DNA of 64,000 nucleotides from Ichthyophis bannanicus (Eukaryota > Chordata > Amphibia > Gymnophiona > Ichthyophiidae): assembly GCA_033557465.1 (NCBI GenBank), contig CM066041.1, positions 153,115,532-153,179,531 of the forward strand, given 5' to 3'. The notes beneath the pieces are model-generated. The model did no database searches, had not been told where the DNA came from, and saw only the letters and a program-made list of their open reading frames with translations. Position numbers and translations under genes: made by a program. Below, one piece after another: positions 34,813 to 44,739 of the stretch (position 1 is the first letter of the stretch; each line of letters opens with the position of its first letter).

Positions 34813-35379
34813 TCCATCCCATTCTACCTTTCTCATCCCCCACCCTAATCTCAATCCATACTGGCATGTGGTCTGAGTTATATTTTCAATATGATTCTTC
34901 ACCACTCTACCCACCCATGCTCTTTTACTCACATTGCATCTATATGGGAATGCAGTTCTTTTACAACAGGAAGCAATTACATATTCCTTTGTTTGCATGC
35001 CCTCTGTGCTATGCTTTAGTGCAGTCATTTTATTCAGGGGTTTCCTGCACTGGTTTGCTTTCTGCATTGAGGAGCAAGACTAACGCAGGAGAATCTTGAG
35101 CAAAATGCTACATTAGAATATAATGCAATTTGCTGCTTCTGGCCCTCAGTCTAGGTATCAACATGGCATAATTCCTAATATGTAAAATTGAAGCTTTCTA
35201 GATCTGAAGGAGAGAAGAGATTATTGCCTTTTTGCTGACAGTTTATAAACATGCAACCCAGCTAGCATGGTCACCGACTTAAGTTTAATGCTGGCACCTG
35301 CATTTAATGTAATCTGTATATTCAGTACTGCTGTCCATATAGTTTAGTTTAGGTGTGCTATTCAGTAGGTCTAAACTAA
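34813..35379. other. Unassigned sequence
   Basis: Starts with the 5' remnant beyond the CR1 endonuclease (possibly ORF2 leader) and continues without a recognisable gene. A 151-codon + frame (34644-35099) runs antisense over the CR1 and is not credible as a gene. Confidence 0.4.
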
Positions 35380-35789
35380 GGGGGTGGTGGTATATTCAGC
35401 GGCAATGGCCAGCCCGAGTAATGTGGCTGGCCATAGCCGCTTTAATATTTAACCCAGATAGTCAATGCCAGAGTCATATCCAGCTACTGCCATTGAATAT
35501 ACGGTATGCCTGGCTAGTGTTTCAGCTATCTGGTCAGCAGTGATATTCAGCCGCTGGCTTGATAACTTAGACCAGCTAAAGTTAGGTTGAAAAGAAAAAA
35601 AAACGGCCTAACTTTAGCAGGTTTAGCTAAGAGGCCTAAATATCCCTGCTGCCTGTCTAACTCTGATGTTGCCCTGGAATGCCCTTATTCAGTGGTACTA
35701 AATGCTCTAGTGCCTCTAAATACCACTGACCACAGTCTAACTGGTTAGCAAGACTGCTGACCAGTTAAACCGCTTTGAATATGCCCCCC
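35380..35789. repeat. MITE with TAA target duplication
   Basis: It begins GGGGGTGGTGGTATATTCAG and ends GCTTTGAATATGCCCCCC, inverted apart from an extra GGT pair at the left. TAA is present on both sides (35377-35379 and 35790-35792), the 3-bp duplication type used by PIF/Harbinger elements. The interior has repeated GCCTAACTTTAGC and CAGCTAAAGTTAGG hairpin words and is non-coding. Confidence 0.55.
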
Positions 35790-36141
35790 TAAATGTCTAA
35801 ACTCTCCATTAGAGCTTCTGAATAGCCCACTCCTCCCCTAGCCTGACCCATAAGTATACAGATATCATCATGCCATTTAGCAATTTAAAGGCCTTGATAT
35901 TATCCATATATTCTCCAGGTACAAGCAGAAAGTCAGTCCTCACATATGGGTGACGTTGGCACCGATGGAGCCCTTGCGGAAACATCTCCCCCAGCTTTGA
36001 AAGAAAGACTTTGGGAGATGTCACCACATGTGTGGTCCCCTTCCCGCCCAAAGGTGCCATCTTAGTCAGGTACCATAGCTATAGCTCCTTCAAGAAGATG
36101 GCAAAAATATACAGCAACTCCAAGGGGAGGAGGGAAGGTTG

Positions 36142-36236
36142 TGAGGACTGATTCCTGCTATCCTTGGAGAACACATGTTACAGGTGAATAACTTTCTCCA
36201 GGAACAAGCAGGAAGTCAGTCCTCGCATATGGGACT
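36142..36236 (-). repeat. Internal complementary region of the decayed DIRS
   Basis: GAGGACTGATTCCTGCTATCC is followed by ATGTTACAGGTGAATAACTT and CTCCAGGAACAAGCAGGAAG. The two halves are the inverted forms of the element tips, as in the intact family member at 56.2 kb. Confidence 0.75.
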
Positions 36237-36455
36237 CCCTAGCTACAAGCGACCAAGGACCTGTAGGAAAAAGCACGGCAGTGCCGTGAGCAATCACCAG
36301 TGAAAGCAGAAGGCAGCCCAAGGACCTCCATAACCACTTTGATTGTAGGATAAGGTGGTATACAAATCTGTCTAAAAATATAATAAAATAAATAAATACA
36401 TAAATGGCCATGCTCCCGGTAGCCAGAAAAAAAAGGGTCAGAGGGCAGGAGTTGC

Positions 36456-37285
36456 TTAAACCCCGAACAGATTATGGAGTATAGCCTGGCTGAAGGTGGC
36501 GTCCCAATGGGACTCTCTCTCCAGGCAGTAATGCACAGCAAAGGTGTGAGTGGAGGACCAGGTGGCGACCTGGCAGATGTCTGCCAATGGTACCGAGTAC
36601 AGGCTGGTGACCGATGTCACCGTTGCTCGGACATTGTGAGCCGTGACTTGGTGGTCCAGGGGAAAACTGACCTGGGCCTGGGCAAAGGCGATGCAGTCCG
36701 CCACCCAGATGGAAACGTTATGCTTGGTGACCTGCCCAGATCTGCGGTGGTCCCAAGTCCGCTACAGATAGGAGAGCCCTCTTACAATCCAAGGTGTAGA
36801 GAATAGCCAATGCCTGGTTGGCGTGAGGCTTCAGGAAGAAAGTGGGCAGCACTGTCTCTTGACTGAGATGAAAATCCAAGATGACCTTAGGAAGGAACTT
36901 GGGGTGAGTCCGCAGGACCACCCTGTTCCTATAAAACTTCATGTACGGTGCTTTGGCCATCAGCGCCTGGAGTTCGCTGACTCTCCAGGTGGAGGTGAGA
37001 GCCACCAGGAAGGCCACCTTCCAGGACAAATGCCGCAGTGGGCAGGTAGCCATGGGCTCAAAGGGTGGCTTGGTCAGCTGCGTGAGGACCACATTGAAGT
37101 CCCATTCCACCAGAGGAGGGCCTGGAAAGGAGCAGGCCTCGCATGAAATCAGAGATAAGCAGTTGCTCTGAAAGAGGCTTGCCCTCAATAGGGTGGTGGT
37201 TTGCTGAGATGGCACTCAGGTGAATCCTGACAGAGTTAGACTTAAGCCCTGACTGCGAGAGGTGAAGCAGGTACTGCAAGACCAA
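36456..37285 (-). pseudogene. DIRS tyrosine recombinase, broken
   Basis: Frames at 37058-37285, 36718-37215 and 36456-36704 together cover a tyrosine recombinase. LTSTWRVSELQAL is the box I arginine region, HNVRA is the HxxR of box II, and TWSSTHTFAVHYCL contains the expected tyrosine nucleophile. The domain is split by at least two frameshifts, one between box I and box II. In DIRS elements this enzyme inserts the circular DNA product, replacing an integrase. Confidence 0.8.
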
Positions 37286-37431
37286 ACTGTTAGGGCATGA
37301 GAATGGGTTCGCTCAGAGCTCTAAGCACCACACCGAGAACCAATGCCACTTGAAGGCATAAACCTGTCTGGTTGAGTCCTTTCGTGAGGCCAATAGAATG
37401 TTCTTGATCTCCATGGGAAGATGGTAGGAGG

Positions 37432-39400
37432 CTAGAGCAACCTGCTCAGCTGCCAAGCTGTGAGGGAGAGGGACCTCAGATTGGGGTGAAGAAGTAGCTC
37501 CTCCTCCTGCATCAACAGCTCCGGTGAGTACCTGAGAGGGACCGAGGGCTCCATCGAGAGACGGAGCAGCAGGGGAAACCAAGGCTGCCTGGGCCACCTC
37601 GGGGCTATGAGAATCATCAAGGCCCTGTCCCACTGGACCTTGAGAAGAGTCCGGGCATGGGGGGGAAAGGCATACAGCAGGCCCGTTTCCCATGAGATGA
37701 GGAAGGCATCCAGGGCCACCCTGCCTTGATTCGTGAGGGGACTGCAGAACCAGGAAGGCTGTGAATTCGGAAGGCTGGCAAAGATGTCCAGGTCTGGAGT
37801 CCCCCAATGCTGGAAGAGCCACTGCACCATCTGTGGACACAGGCACCACTCGTGCGACTGGAGGACTCTGCTGAGCCGCTCTGCCAATGCATTGTCCTGG
37901 CCCGGGAGGTAAGTGGCCCAGACAATCATGCCCTGGCCCACAGCAAAGGAGCATAGGGCTGTCACCTCTGAACAGAGGTTGTAGGAGCCAGTACCTCCTT
38001 GTTTGTTCACATAGAAAATCGTGACCTGGTTGTCTGTCTGGACCAGCACCGCTCGGTGCTGCAGGCGGTGCCTGAAAGCCTTGAGTGCAAGGTGGACGGC
38101 CTGGAGCTCCAGCAGGTTGATCTACTGCTGGGACTCCTTGAGGGACCAGGTCCTTGAGTGTGCTGCCCCTCTCAGTGGGCTCCCCAGCATGCTAAGGAGG
38201 TGTCCATCGTCAAGACCACCTGAAGCGTCGGAGCTTGGAAGGGCATACCTCGAAGCAGGTTCTGAGACTCTTGCCACCAAGCGAGAGATTCTGCCGTGCT
38301 GGGAGAGACCGAGATGGGGTCTCAGAGGCAGCCTGTGACTGTTTCCACTGCACTTGGAGGCAACACTGCGTCGCCCGCATGTTGAGACGGGCTTTGGGCA
38401 TGACATGGACCGTGAAGGTTATGTGGCCGAGAAGGCAAAGCATTGTCCGGGCCGAGACGACACTGCAGTATTGCACTTTGGAGGTCAGGGACATAAGGTA
38501 GTCTGCCCTGTCCAAAGGAAGGAAAGCCATGGCCCGCAATGTGTCCAAGCGAGCCCCGATGAACTCCAGGGACTGAACTGGAGTGAGGTGGGACTTTGGG
38601 TAATTTATCACGAACCACAGATGCTCCAGGAGGTGAATGGTGTGGTCCGTGGCCTGCTGGGCTTTGGAGGTCGTACCCCGTAAGGAGCCAGTCATCTAGA
38701 TATAGATAGATGAAGATGCCCTGCAGTCAGAGGTGGGCCGCAGCCACAGCCAGGCACTTTGTGAAGACCCGCGGGGTGGACGTGAGGTCGAAGGGAAGCA
38801 TCCTGTACTGGCATGGTTTCCCTGAACCATGAAACCGAGGTACTTTCTGTGCTTGGAATAGACAAGGATGTTAGCGTAAGCAATCTTTAAGACCAAGGAG
38901 CATAGCCAATCGCCCTGCTGGAGGTAGGGCAGTAATGTTCCAAAGGAGAGCATCCTGAACTTCTCCCGCACCAGGAACTTGTTTAGGCTCTGCAGGTCGA
39001 GGATGGGCCAAAGACACCATGTCCGCTTTAGGACAAGGAAGTACTGGGAGTAAAATCCCCGTCCTCAGAAGTGTGGTGGGACTTGTTCTACCGCCCCGCC
39101 CTTGGAGGCCTGCGAGCTCCTAACACAGGAAGACCTGGTGCTGGGGAAGCCGACTTGGCTCCCCAGGGAAGTACGGAGTAGGGACCTGGTCCAGATGGAG
39201 GAGACAGCCCTCCCGAACAACCTGGAGGACCCAGGCATCGGTGGAGATGGATTCCCACCTGTAGGAGAAGTGGACCAGACGCCCCCCGACGGACAGCCGT
39301 TCTCTGTCAGCGGATGAGAGGCTATGCCGATGGCTTCAAAACCCCTAGGATGGCTGAGCTGGGGGTTGGGTCTTAGGACCCTTCGACTTACGAGGGCCAT
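37432..39400 (-). pseudogene. DIRS RT and RNase H, broken
   Basis: The RNase H and connection part is open for 205 codons at 37432-38049 (LVQTDNQVTIFYVNKQGGT, YLPGQDNALAERLSR). The thumb is at 38210-38695. The palm is at about 38696-38971, where the usual DLKDAY motif reads VLKIAYANI, so both aspartates of that box are gone. The N-terminal part at 39065-39400 is in a different frame. Damage is therefore both in frame and at the active site. Confidence 0.8.
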
Positions 39401-39502
39401 GGGCTTGCCCTGACCGCCCTGAACGGGAGTTGACGCTGGTGGATAAGACGGGTAGCCCCTGTATGGGAGTCCCTTCTGGTGGAAGAAAGGCTTCTTGCTC
39501 TG

Positions 39503-40430
39503 CTATTTCTTCCTGGGGGGGGGGGGGAGGGAGGAAGTTTTCCGGGAGAGGTGAGTATGAGTCATGTACTCTGTTTCAATCTCTGCTGCCTTATCCTCCA
39601 TGAGCTTGCTGAATAGCTGCTCCCCGAGGCAAGGGACATCCAGCAGCTTCTCCTGGACCCACTGCTCCAGGTCTAAGGACTGGAGCCAGGCCTGTCGGCA
39701 GGCTCCAATGCCAGCTGCCGTCATCTGTGCGTAAGACTCTAAGCCGTTGTATGCTGCCCAAGAGAGGTATTTCAAGCTTTCCCCGACGGACATCGAGAGG
39801 GCCTGAAAACACCGGAGATGGTCTCTGTCATGGCCTGCTGCAAAGCCTCCGAGCTCTCTAGCAAGGTCATGGAGGAACATGCCAATGTATAATTGGTGAA
39901 CTTGGATGCAGCATGAAGCCCTGATAAGCCTCTCTGCCCGGTGGGACTGAAGAATGAGTCTTTGGACTTTTTAGCTTCCGCATGGCCGATTTGACCGCCA
40001 TTGAAGTGTGCGAAAGCTGGGCTTTCCGAAACCCTGGACCCCGTTGAACCCTATACATAGCGTCCAAGCGCTTGCTCATGATAGGGACCGAGGCCGGGGT
40101 CTCCCACATGTGGAGGAGGAGTCTGTTCAGAATAGGAGGAACCGGCACCGAGAGAGCTTCTTTCAGAGGAGCCTCATATTGCAGAATATCGAGCTCCTCC
40201 ATGCAGGGCTCCTCCTCCAACTTGGTGGCGAGTGCTAGGGCCCGTGCCATGTCCCAAATGAACTCCAGAAAGGAGGTGTCCTCAAGAGGTGACCGCCACC
40301 TCTGGATCGGCGGAGAGGGGCTGAGGAGAGGTCTCGGTGGATGGCCTTGGAGGACATTTTCTTACAGAGGGAGCATAGCTCCGGGTCATGGTCAGCTCCT
40401 AGACACCTGAGACAACAGTCATGGGTGTCT
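39503..40430 (-). pseudogene. DIRS gag-like ORF, broken
   Basis: Frames at 39867-40250 and 39503-39880 match the intact gag at 59384-61306 (PPILNRLLLHMWETPASVPIMSKR, MYRVQRGPGFRKAQLSH, GIGACRQAWLQS). The upstream zinc-binding part is traceable around 40370-40430 as CLRCLG followed by an H and a C pair. Short frameshifts split it. Confidence 0.75.
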
Positions 40431-40884
40431 GTGAGCGATATGTTTTTTGAACAGCTATCTCATTTCTTAAAACTGGAGCCCATTGGAGGAAAAAGGACCC
40501 CTGTGAGGTCAAAGACCCTCGACGCGGCCATTGGTTAAAAAGGGTGCAAAGCGTGGTAAAACACAAAAAAGGCAAAAAGGAAAAACCCTGAGACCAGGGC
40601 TGAAGCAAAGGTGCTCAAGAGGCGGGAAGAAGACCAGCAAAGGCCGGATAGCAAAAACTGGCTGAATACACAGAAAACATTTTCCAGGGACAAGATGCAC
40701 ATCCAAAGGGCTCCATGGCAAAAGGGAGACTGAGTAAGATGGGCGGGAAGGGGACCATGCATGCATGGTGGCATTCCCAAAGGCTTTCTTTGAAAGCTGG
40801 GGAAATGCTCCGTGCGGGCTTCGTCGGTGCTGATATCACCCATATGTGAGGACTGACTTCCTGCTTGTTCCTGTAGAAATCTAG

Positions 40885-40990
40885 GATAGCCTATTGGTTA
40901 GGGTAGTTGGCTAGGAACAGGGCAGCCAGGTTTCAAATCCCACTGCTGCTGTTCTAGCTATTGTGCTGAGTACTGAGGATAAGAGAGTAC
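40885..40990 (+). repeat. tRNA-derived SINE head
   Basis: GATAGCCTATTGGTTAGGGT (box A-like) and CAGGTTTCAAATCCC (box B-like) are spaced as in tRNA genes. The sequence continues into a degraded body without a clear tail. It abuts the right end of the DIRS. It is not a functional tRNA because no cloverleaf closes. Confidence 0.55.
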
Positions 40991-41432
40991 ATCATTCTCT
41001 ACAACCTCTCGATACTTTTCAGCTAAAACGAGCATTTTTCACTGTTTGTGCCTTGGAGCAGGTTTAGGGTTAGATGTGACATCTGAGGGCCTTTCTTTGT
41101 TCAGGTAGGGATGTCTGGTCCCTGGGAACTCCCTAGCTACACCTACAGGGCCTTGGGAATGCTCTGGCAATGCTTCCTCCATGCCCCCCATTCAGATTTG
41201 GATGTCTTCATGCTGAGGATGTCCCCAGAGCTGGCTTCTAAAATGGCTCTGGAGGTGTCTCTGTGCTTTGGACATTTCTAAGCCCATTTTTGGACTTCCA
41301 AAGCACAAATAAATTCTCAGGGGATCATTTAGAAGCCTTATTTCACATTTATTTTATATTTCTCTTTGCATTGTATTGAGCGTTGCTTCCATAGTATCAT
41401 GACTAATAATTTTGATTATTCTTTTTAAATAA

Positions 41433-41434
41433 AG
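41433..41434 (+). promoter_or_regulatory. Possible splice acceptor before the DUSP18-like exon
   Basis: A pyrimidine-containing run (TTATTCTTTTTAAATAAAG) ends in AG at 41434, 62 bases before the first ATG. Mammalian DUSP18 has its coding region in one exon preceded by noncoding exon(s), so an acceptor here is plausible. The tract is only moderately pyrimidine-rich. Nothing else is recognised in 40991-41432. Confidence 0.35.
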
Positions 41435-41496
41435 GTGGCTAAAAGAAACAAAGAAGTTGGAGGATATAATTTTGATGATTAATCCAAACTTTCTAA

Positions 41497-42072
41497 ATGA
41501 CAATGGATATAACAAAGGGAAGAGCCATGCCTAGTCTGAGCAAGAACGTAACACTATCTGGGCTCTCCCAGGTTATGGATGGTCTCTATATCAGCAATGG
41601 TGTTACAGCAAACAACACAGCTCTCCTCTCTGCCAAGCATATAACTTGTATCATCACTGTTTCCAAGGAGAAGCCAAACTCCATCTCTCCCAATGTGGAG
41701 TACCTTCAAGTTCCTGTATCTGATTCCTCCGATTCCTGCTTGTCTGATTTTTTTGATTCCGTAGCGGATAAGATCCATTGTGTTAAAATGCAGGGAGGTC
41801 AAACATTGCTGCACTGTGATGCAGGGATCAGCAGGTCTGCGACCCTGTGCTTGGTCTTCCTGATGAAGTACAATTCTATGTCTCTGTTGGATGCTCACGC
41901 ATGGTTGAAATCCTGCCGACCCATCATCAGGCCCAACAGTGGTTTCTGGAACCAGCTCATTAGCTACGAGTTTAAACTTTTTCAAAAAAATACAATTAAA
42001 ATGTTCAGCTCTCCATTTGGAGATATACCAGATATTTATGAAAAAGAAACAAGAGGAATGATTCCTGTGTGA
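41497..42072 (+). CDS. DUSP18: Dual specificity phosphatase 18-like, single coding exon
   Basis: An atypical dual specificity protein phosphatase of 191 residues (189 from the second ATG), against about 188 for mammalian DUSP18. Residues 21-165 form the catalytic domain: SGLSQVMDGLYISNG opens it, Asp76 in VPVSDS is the likely general acid, and HCDAGISRS (His106, Cys107, Arg113) is the HCX5R phosphate loop. RPIIRPNSGFW (141-151) and the C-terminal PDIYEKE (178-184) are hallmarks of the DUSP14/18/21 group. LYISNGVxANN and MSLLDAHxW favour DUSP18 over DUSP14. The family dephosphorylates phosphotyrosine and phosphothreonine and includes mitochondrial members. An in-frame TAA directly precedes the first ATG. 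The second ATG (41503) has the better context, A at -3 and G at +4, and may be the real start. The frame is intact and flanked only by repeats. A recent retrocopy is a possible alternative. Confidence 0.9.
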   Translation: MTMDITKGRAMPSLSKNVTLSGLSQVMDGLYISNGVTANNTALLSAKHITCIITVSKEKPNSISPNVEYLQVPVSDSSDSCLSDFFDSVADKIHCVKMQGGQTLLHCDAGISRSATLCLVFLMKYNSMSLLDAHAWLKSCRPIIRPNSGFWNQLISYEFKLFQKNTIKMFSSPFGDIPDIYEKETRGMIPV

Positions 42073-42725
42073 AAGAGTAGACTTACAACAGAATAACAAA
42101 AGACATTGCTGACAACTTACAATGACCTTGGAAAACAGCTGTCTGAATTTTATGTAAATGCTTCCATATTGCTGGGGAAAGGTGGTGGAAGCAGTCAGTG
42201 GCATTATTAGCAGTTCAAAAACATGCTCAAAATATTCCCAAAAAGGCTGTCTTAATTACTACATCTCCATTTTACATCTGGAATCCTATCCTTGAGATAG
42301 GATATTCAAGATAGGTCAGTAAAGAAAAAAAAATCCTGCATTTGGTGATCAGGGAAGGAGTAGACTCTTAGCAGAGCTCTCATTTTGCTTACCATGTATA
42401 AACTGACCATTACTGCCCATTGCTTCCATAACCTCCTTGCATCCTGCTGTAGTAGATACACATTTATTCTAACGTGATATATATTCGCTTTTGAATTCTG
42501 TCTGATCAGAGCGAGGGCTCATAGTGAAAGTATATCCTGTGTTTGTCAGATTTTGTGTGTTTGTATGTATTTGACCAGGAGGAGAGAGTAGGGCAGCTTC
42601 TTTGTAAAGGTATTGGGAGGGATGTGTGGGGTTTGGGGCCGCTGGGCCACCAGGGTTTTTAATTGGGTAGGGGGATTAGGGCCGCCAGGCCACTAGGGAT
42701 TTGGTTTCTGTCAGGGACACTGGCC
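42073..42725 (+). other. 3' flank of the DUSP18-like gene
   Basis: Probable 3' UTR and flank. No AATAAA or ATTAAA signal is evident close to the stop. A short duplicated G-rich unit, (GGATTA)GGGCCGCCAGGCCACTAGGG and its variant, lies at about 42620-42710. No reading frame is convincing. Confidence 0.4.
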
Positions 42726-42853
42726 CCCTCAACAGTATTTTGATGGCATTGGAAGCTTTCTCCAGTGCCTGGATTATCTGAGTGGAAGTTTGATATCTCA
42801 GATGATCCAGGCATCGGGGCAAACTCCCAATGCCATCAAAATACTGTTGAGGG
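42726..42853. repeat. Long imperfect hairpin, 57-bp arms, 14-nt loop
   Basis: 42726-42782 pairs with 42797-42853. The outer 27 bp (CCCTCAACAGTATTTTGATG and on) are perfect, and the inner half has a few mismatches and one bulge. Size and shape resemble a microRNA precursor or a short MITE. It lies about 650 bp downstream of the phosphatase stop codon and could be in its transcript. The remaining sequence to about 43160 shows nothing recognisable. Confidence 0.6.
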
Positions 42854-43174
42854 CACGCGCAAGATGTTTAAGCCACCTCAAAACCAGGCATAGAGATACT
42901 GGCGCTTCGGCTGGTAATGTAATCCTCTATGCATTTCTCTGCATTGGGCGCAGACAATATTAGCATGACATTTTAATATGCACAGCTCATTTGCCTATAA
43001 TTTAAATACACTTGGCGTTACTGTGTGCCATACTTTTCCTTTCTTATTTATATGTGCGTCAGTTTCTTATTTCCATTTGCCATGTCGGAACTTAAAAATT
43101 GCGTTATCTGCACACAAAGGGTGCATTAGTCTTTCTGCATTGGCCTGTTCGAGCCTATAAATCCAAGACTATGC

Positions 43175-44275
43175 TACACTAACAGCTTTGACTACATCCT
43201 TTGGTAATGAATTCCAGAGTTAGATTATGCGTTGAGTGAAAAAACATTTTCTCCAATTAGTCTTAAATGTGCTACATTATAGCTTCATTGTGTGTCCCCT
43301 AGTTTTGATACTTTTTGAAGAAGTAAACAATTGATCAACATTTACCCATTCCATGCCATTCATTATTTTATAGACCTCTATCAGGGCTGTACCGAGCGTG
43401 AATCACGCCCTGTGCGACTTGCACATTGCACGCGCCGCCCTCCCCCCCACACCTCCATCTAGCCACTTGCTGGATGGCAGGGGAGAAGAGGCAGGCCCGA
43501 TGTACAAGTTGCCAGTGCGCTAAGCAGATCTGTCGCTCCCTGCTCTGATGCCGCATCAGAGGGAGGGCCAGACCTGCTTAGCATGCCGTGAGAAGGCTTA
43601 AGGGGTGCATTTCAGCTGTCTGTCATTGCCTGCCGCCACAGGGAGAAGAAAAAGTGGCAGCGGCAGGCAAAATGGCAGACAGCTGAAATGTGCCCCTTAA
43701 ACTGAAATGTGCCCCTTAAACCTTTGCACCCTGTGCGTCCGCACCGCTCGCACTGGGCTAGGTATGGTCCTGACCTCTATCATATCTCCCCTCAGCCATC
43801 TATTTTCCAAGTTGAAGAGCTCTAACCTTTTAAACCTTTCTTCATAGGGATATCCTTCCATCCCCCTTACCATTTCAGTCTCTCTCCTCTGTACCTTTTC
43901 TAATTTTGCTATATCCTTTTTAAGATAGGCCATACAGAAGTGCACACAATATTCAAGGTGTGGTCACACCATGGAGCGATACAGAGGCATTATAATATCC
44001 TTTGTTTTATTTTCCATTCCTTTCCTTATGATTCCTAGCATTCTATTTGCTTTCTTGGCCGCCACTGCACACGGGGCAGAGGGTTTTAACATATTATCCA
44101 TGAAGATGCCCAGATCCGTTTCCTGGGTTGTGGTTCCTAATGTGGATACTTGCATAGTGTAACCCTAGTTTGGGTTGTTCTTCCCTAAGTAGACAACTTT
44201 GCACTTGTCCACATTAAATTTCATCTACCATTCGGATGCCCAATCTCCCAATTTTTCACAATCCTCTTGTGTTTT
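43175..44275 (-). pseudogene. CR1 LINE 3' half, interrupted by a MITE
   Basis: The - strand carries CR1 C-terminal coding. 43964-44155 has ETDLGIFMDNM and AKKANRMLGIIRKGMENKTK. 43697-43945 has [19 protein letters not shown] and [17 protein letters not shown]. The C-terminal YFFTQ-type region is in broken frames at 43175-43370. A 391-bp hAT MITE at 43382-43772 splits it. The 5' side is cut by the palindrome at 44283. Stops are present throughout, so it is inactive. Confidence 0.85.
43382..43772. repeat. hAT MITE with ACCTCTAT duplication
   Basis: It starts CAGGGCTGTACCGAGC and ends with the inverse of CAGGACCATACCTAGC. Perfect 8-bp duplications ACCTCTAT lie at 43374-43381 and 43773-43780, and CR1 homology resumes on each side. 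The interior holds a second inverted pair (TTTCAGCTGTCTGTCATTGC region against GGCAGACAGCTGAAATG) and a duplicated GAAATGTGCCCCTTAAAC. It is non-coding. Confidence 0.85.
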
Positions 44276-44282
44276 ACTACTG

Positions 44283-44727
44283 CAGGGGTGTCCAACCCTG
44301 TCCTGGAGGGCCGCAATCCTGGCAGGTTTTTGGGATACCTTAATGAATATGCATGAGATATATATGCATTAGAGATATTCTGCCAACCTGACTGGTTCGT
44401 GGCCCTCCAGGACTGGATTTGGAGACCCCTGCCTTACACCTCTGTCATTTAAGATTGTGAGTGGGCAAGGTACAGATGTCCTAGACATCAAAAGGGTAGA
44501 TAAAGTCTATCTACCCTTTTGATGTCTAGGACATCTATACCTTGCCCACTCACAATCTTAAATGACAGAGGTGTAAGGCAGGGGTCTCCAAATCCAGTCC
44601 TGGAGGGCCACGAACCAGTCAGGTTGGCAGGATATCTCTAATGCATATATATCTCATGCATATTCATTAGGGTATCCCAAAACCCTGCCAGGATTGAGGC
44701 CCTCCAGGACAGGATTGGACACCCCTG
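44283..44727. repeat. 445-bp near-perfect palindrome bounded by hAT ends
   Basis: The two ~220-bp arms differ at roughly ten positions and meet at about 44505 around GGGTAGATAAAGTCTATCTACC. The ends are CAGGGGTGTCCAA and its inverse, flanked by identical octamers TACTACTG (44275-44282 and 44728-44735). Each arm starts with a ~150-bp MITE of its own (CAGGGGTGTCC...GGAGACCCCTG), followed by ~70 bp of non-MITE sequence. It looks like a foldback element formed from two inverted MITE copies and moved as a unit. Confidence 0.85.
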
Positions 44728-44739
44728 TACTACTGCTAC

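Larger units (their letters stand above)
35915..40878 (-). mobile_element. DIRS retrotransposon, family A, decayed
   Basis: A nearly full-length element on the - strand. It is bounded by inverted termini (ACATATGGGTGACGTTGGC at the left, GATATCACCCATATGTGAGG at the right) and has an internal complementary region at 36142-36236. Order on the - strand is gag, RT-RNase H, tyrosine recombinase. Frames are repeatedly shifted and catalytic residues lost, so it is not active. Protein and terminal sequences are close to the intact element at 55.93-61.71 kb, which is therefore a younger member of the same family. The exact left tip is blurred. Confidence 0.85.

Noticed and set aside
34644..35099. 151-codon + frame
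   Set aside because: Antisense to CR1 endonuclease coding over its first part and without a domain.
37058..38618. Many + and - strand frames within the decayed DIRS
   Set aside because: Only frames matching the intact relative (recombinase, RNase H, RT) are kept. The others are alternate-phase shadows of GC-rich coding sequence.
40885..40960. Possible tRNA gene
   Set aside because: Box A- and B-like words are present but no cloverleaf with acceptor and anticodon stems closes. It is a SINE head.
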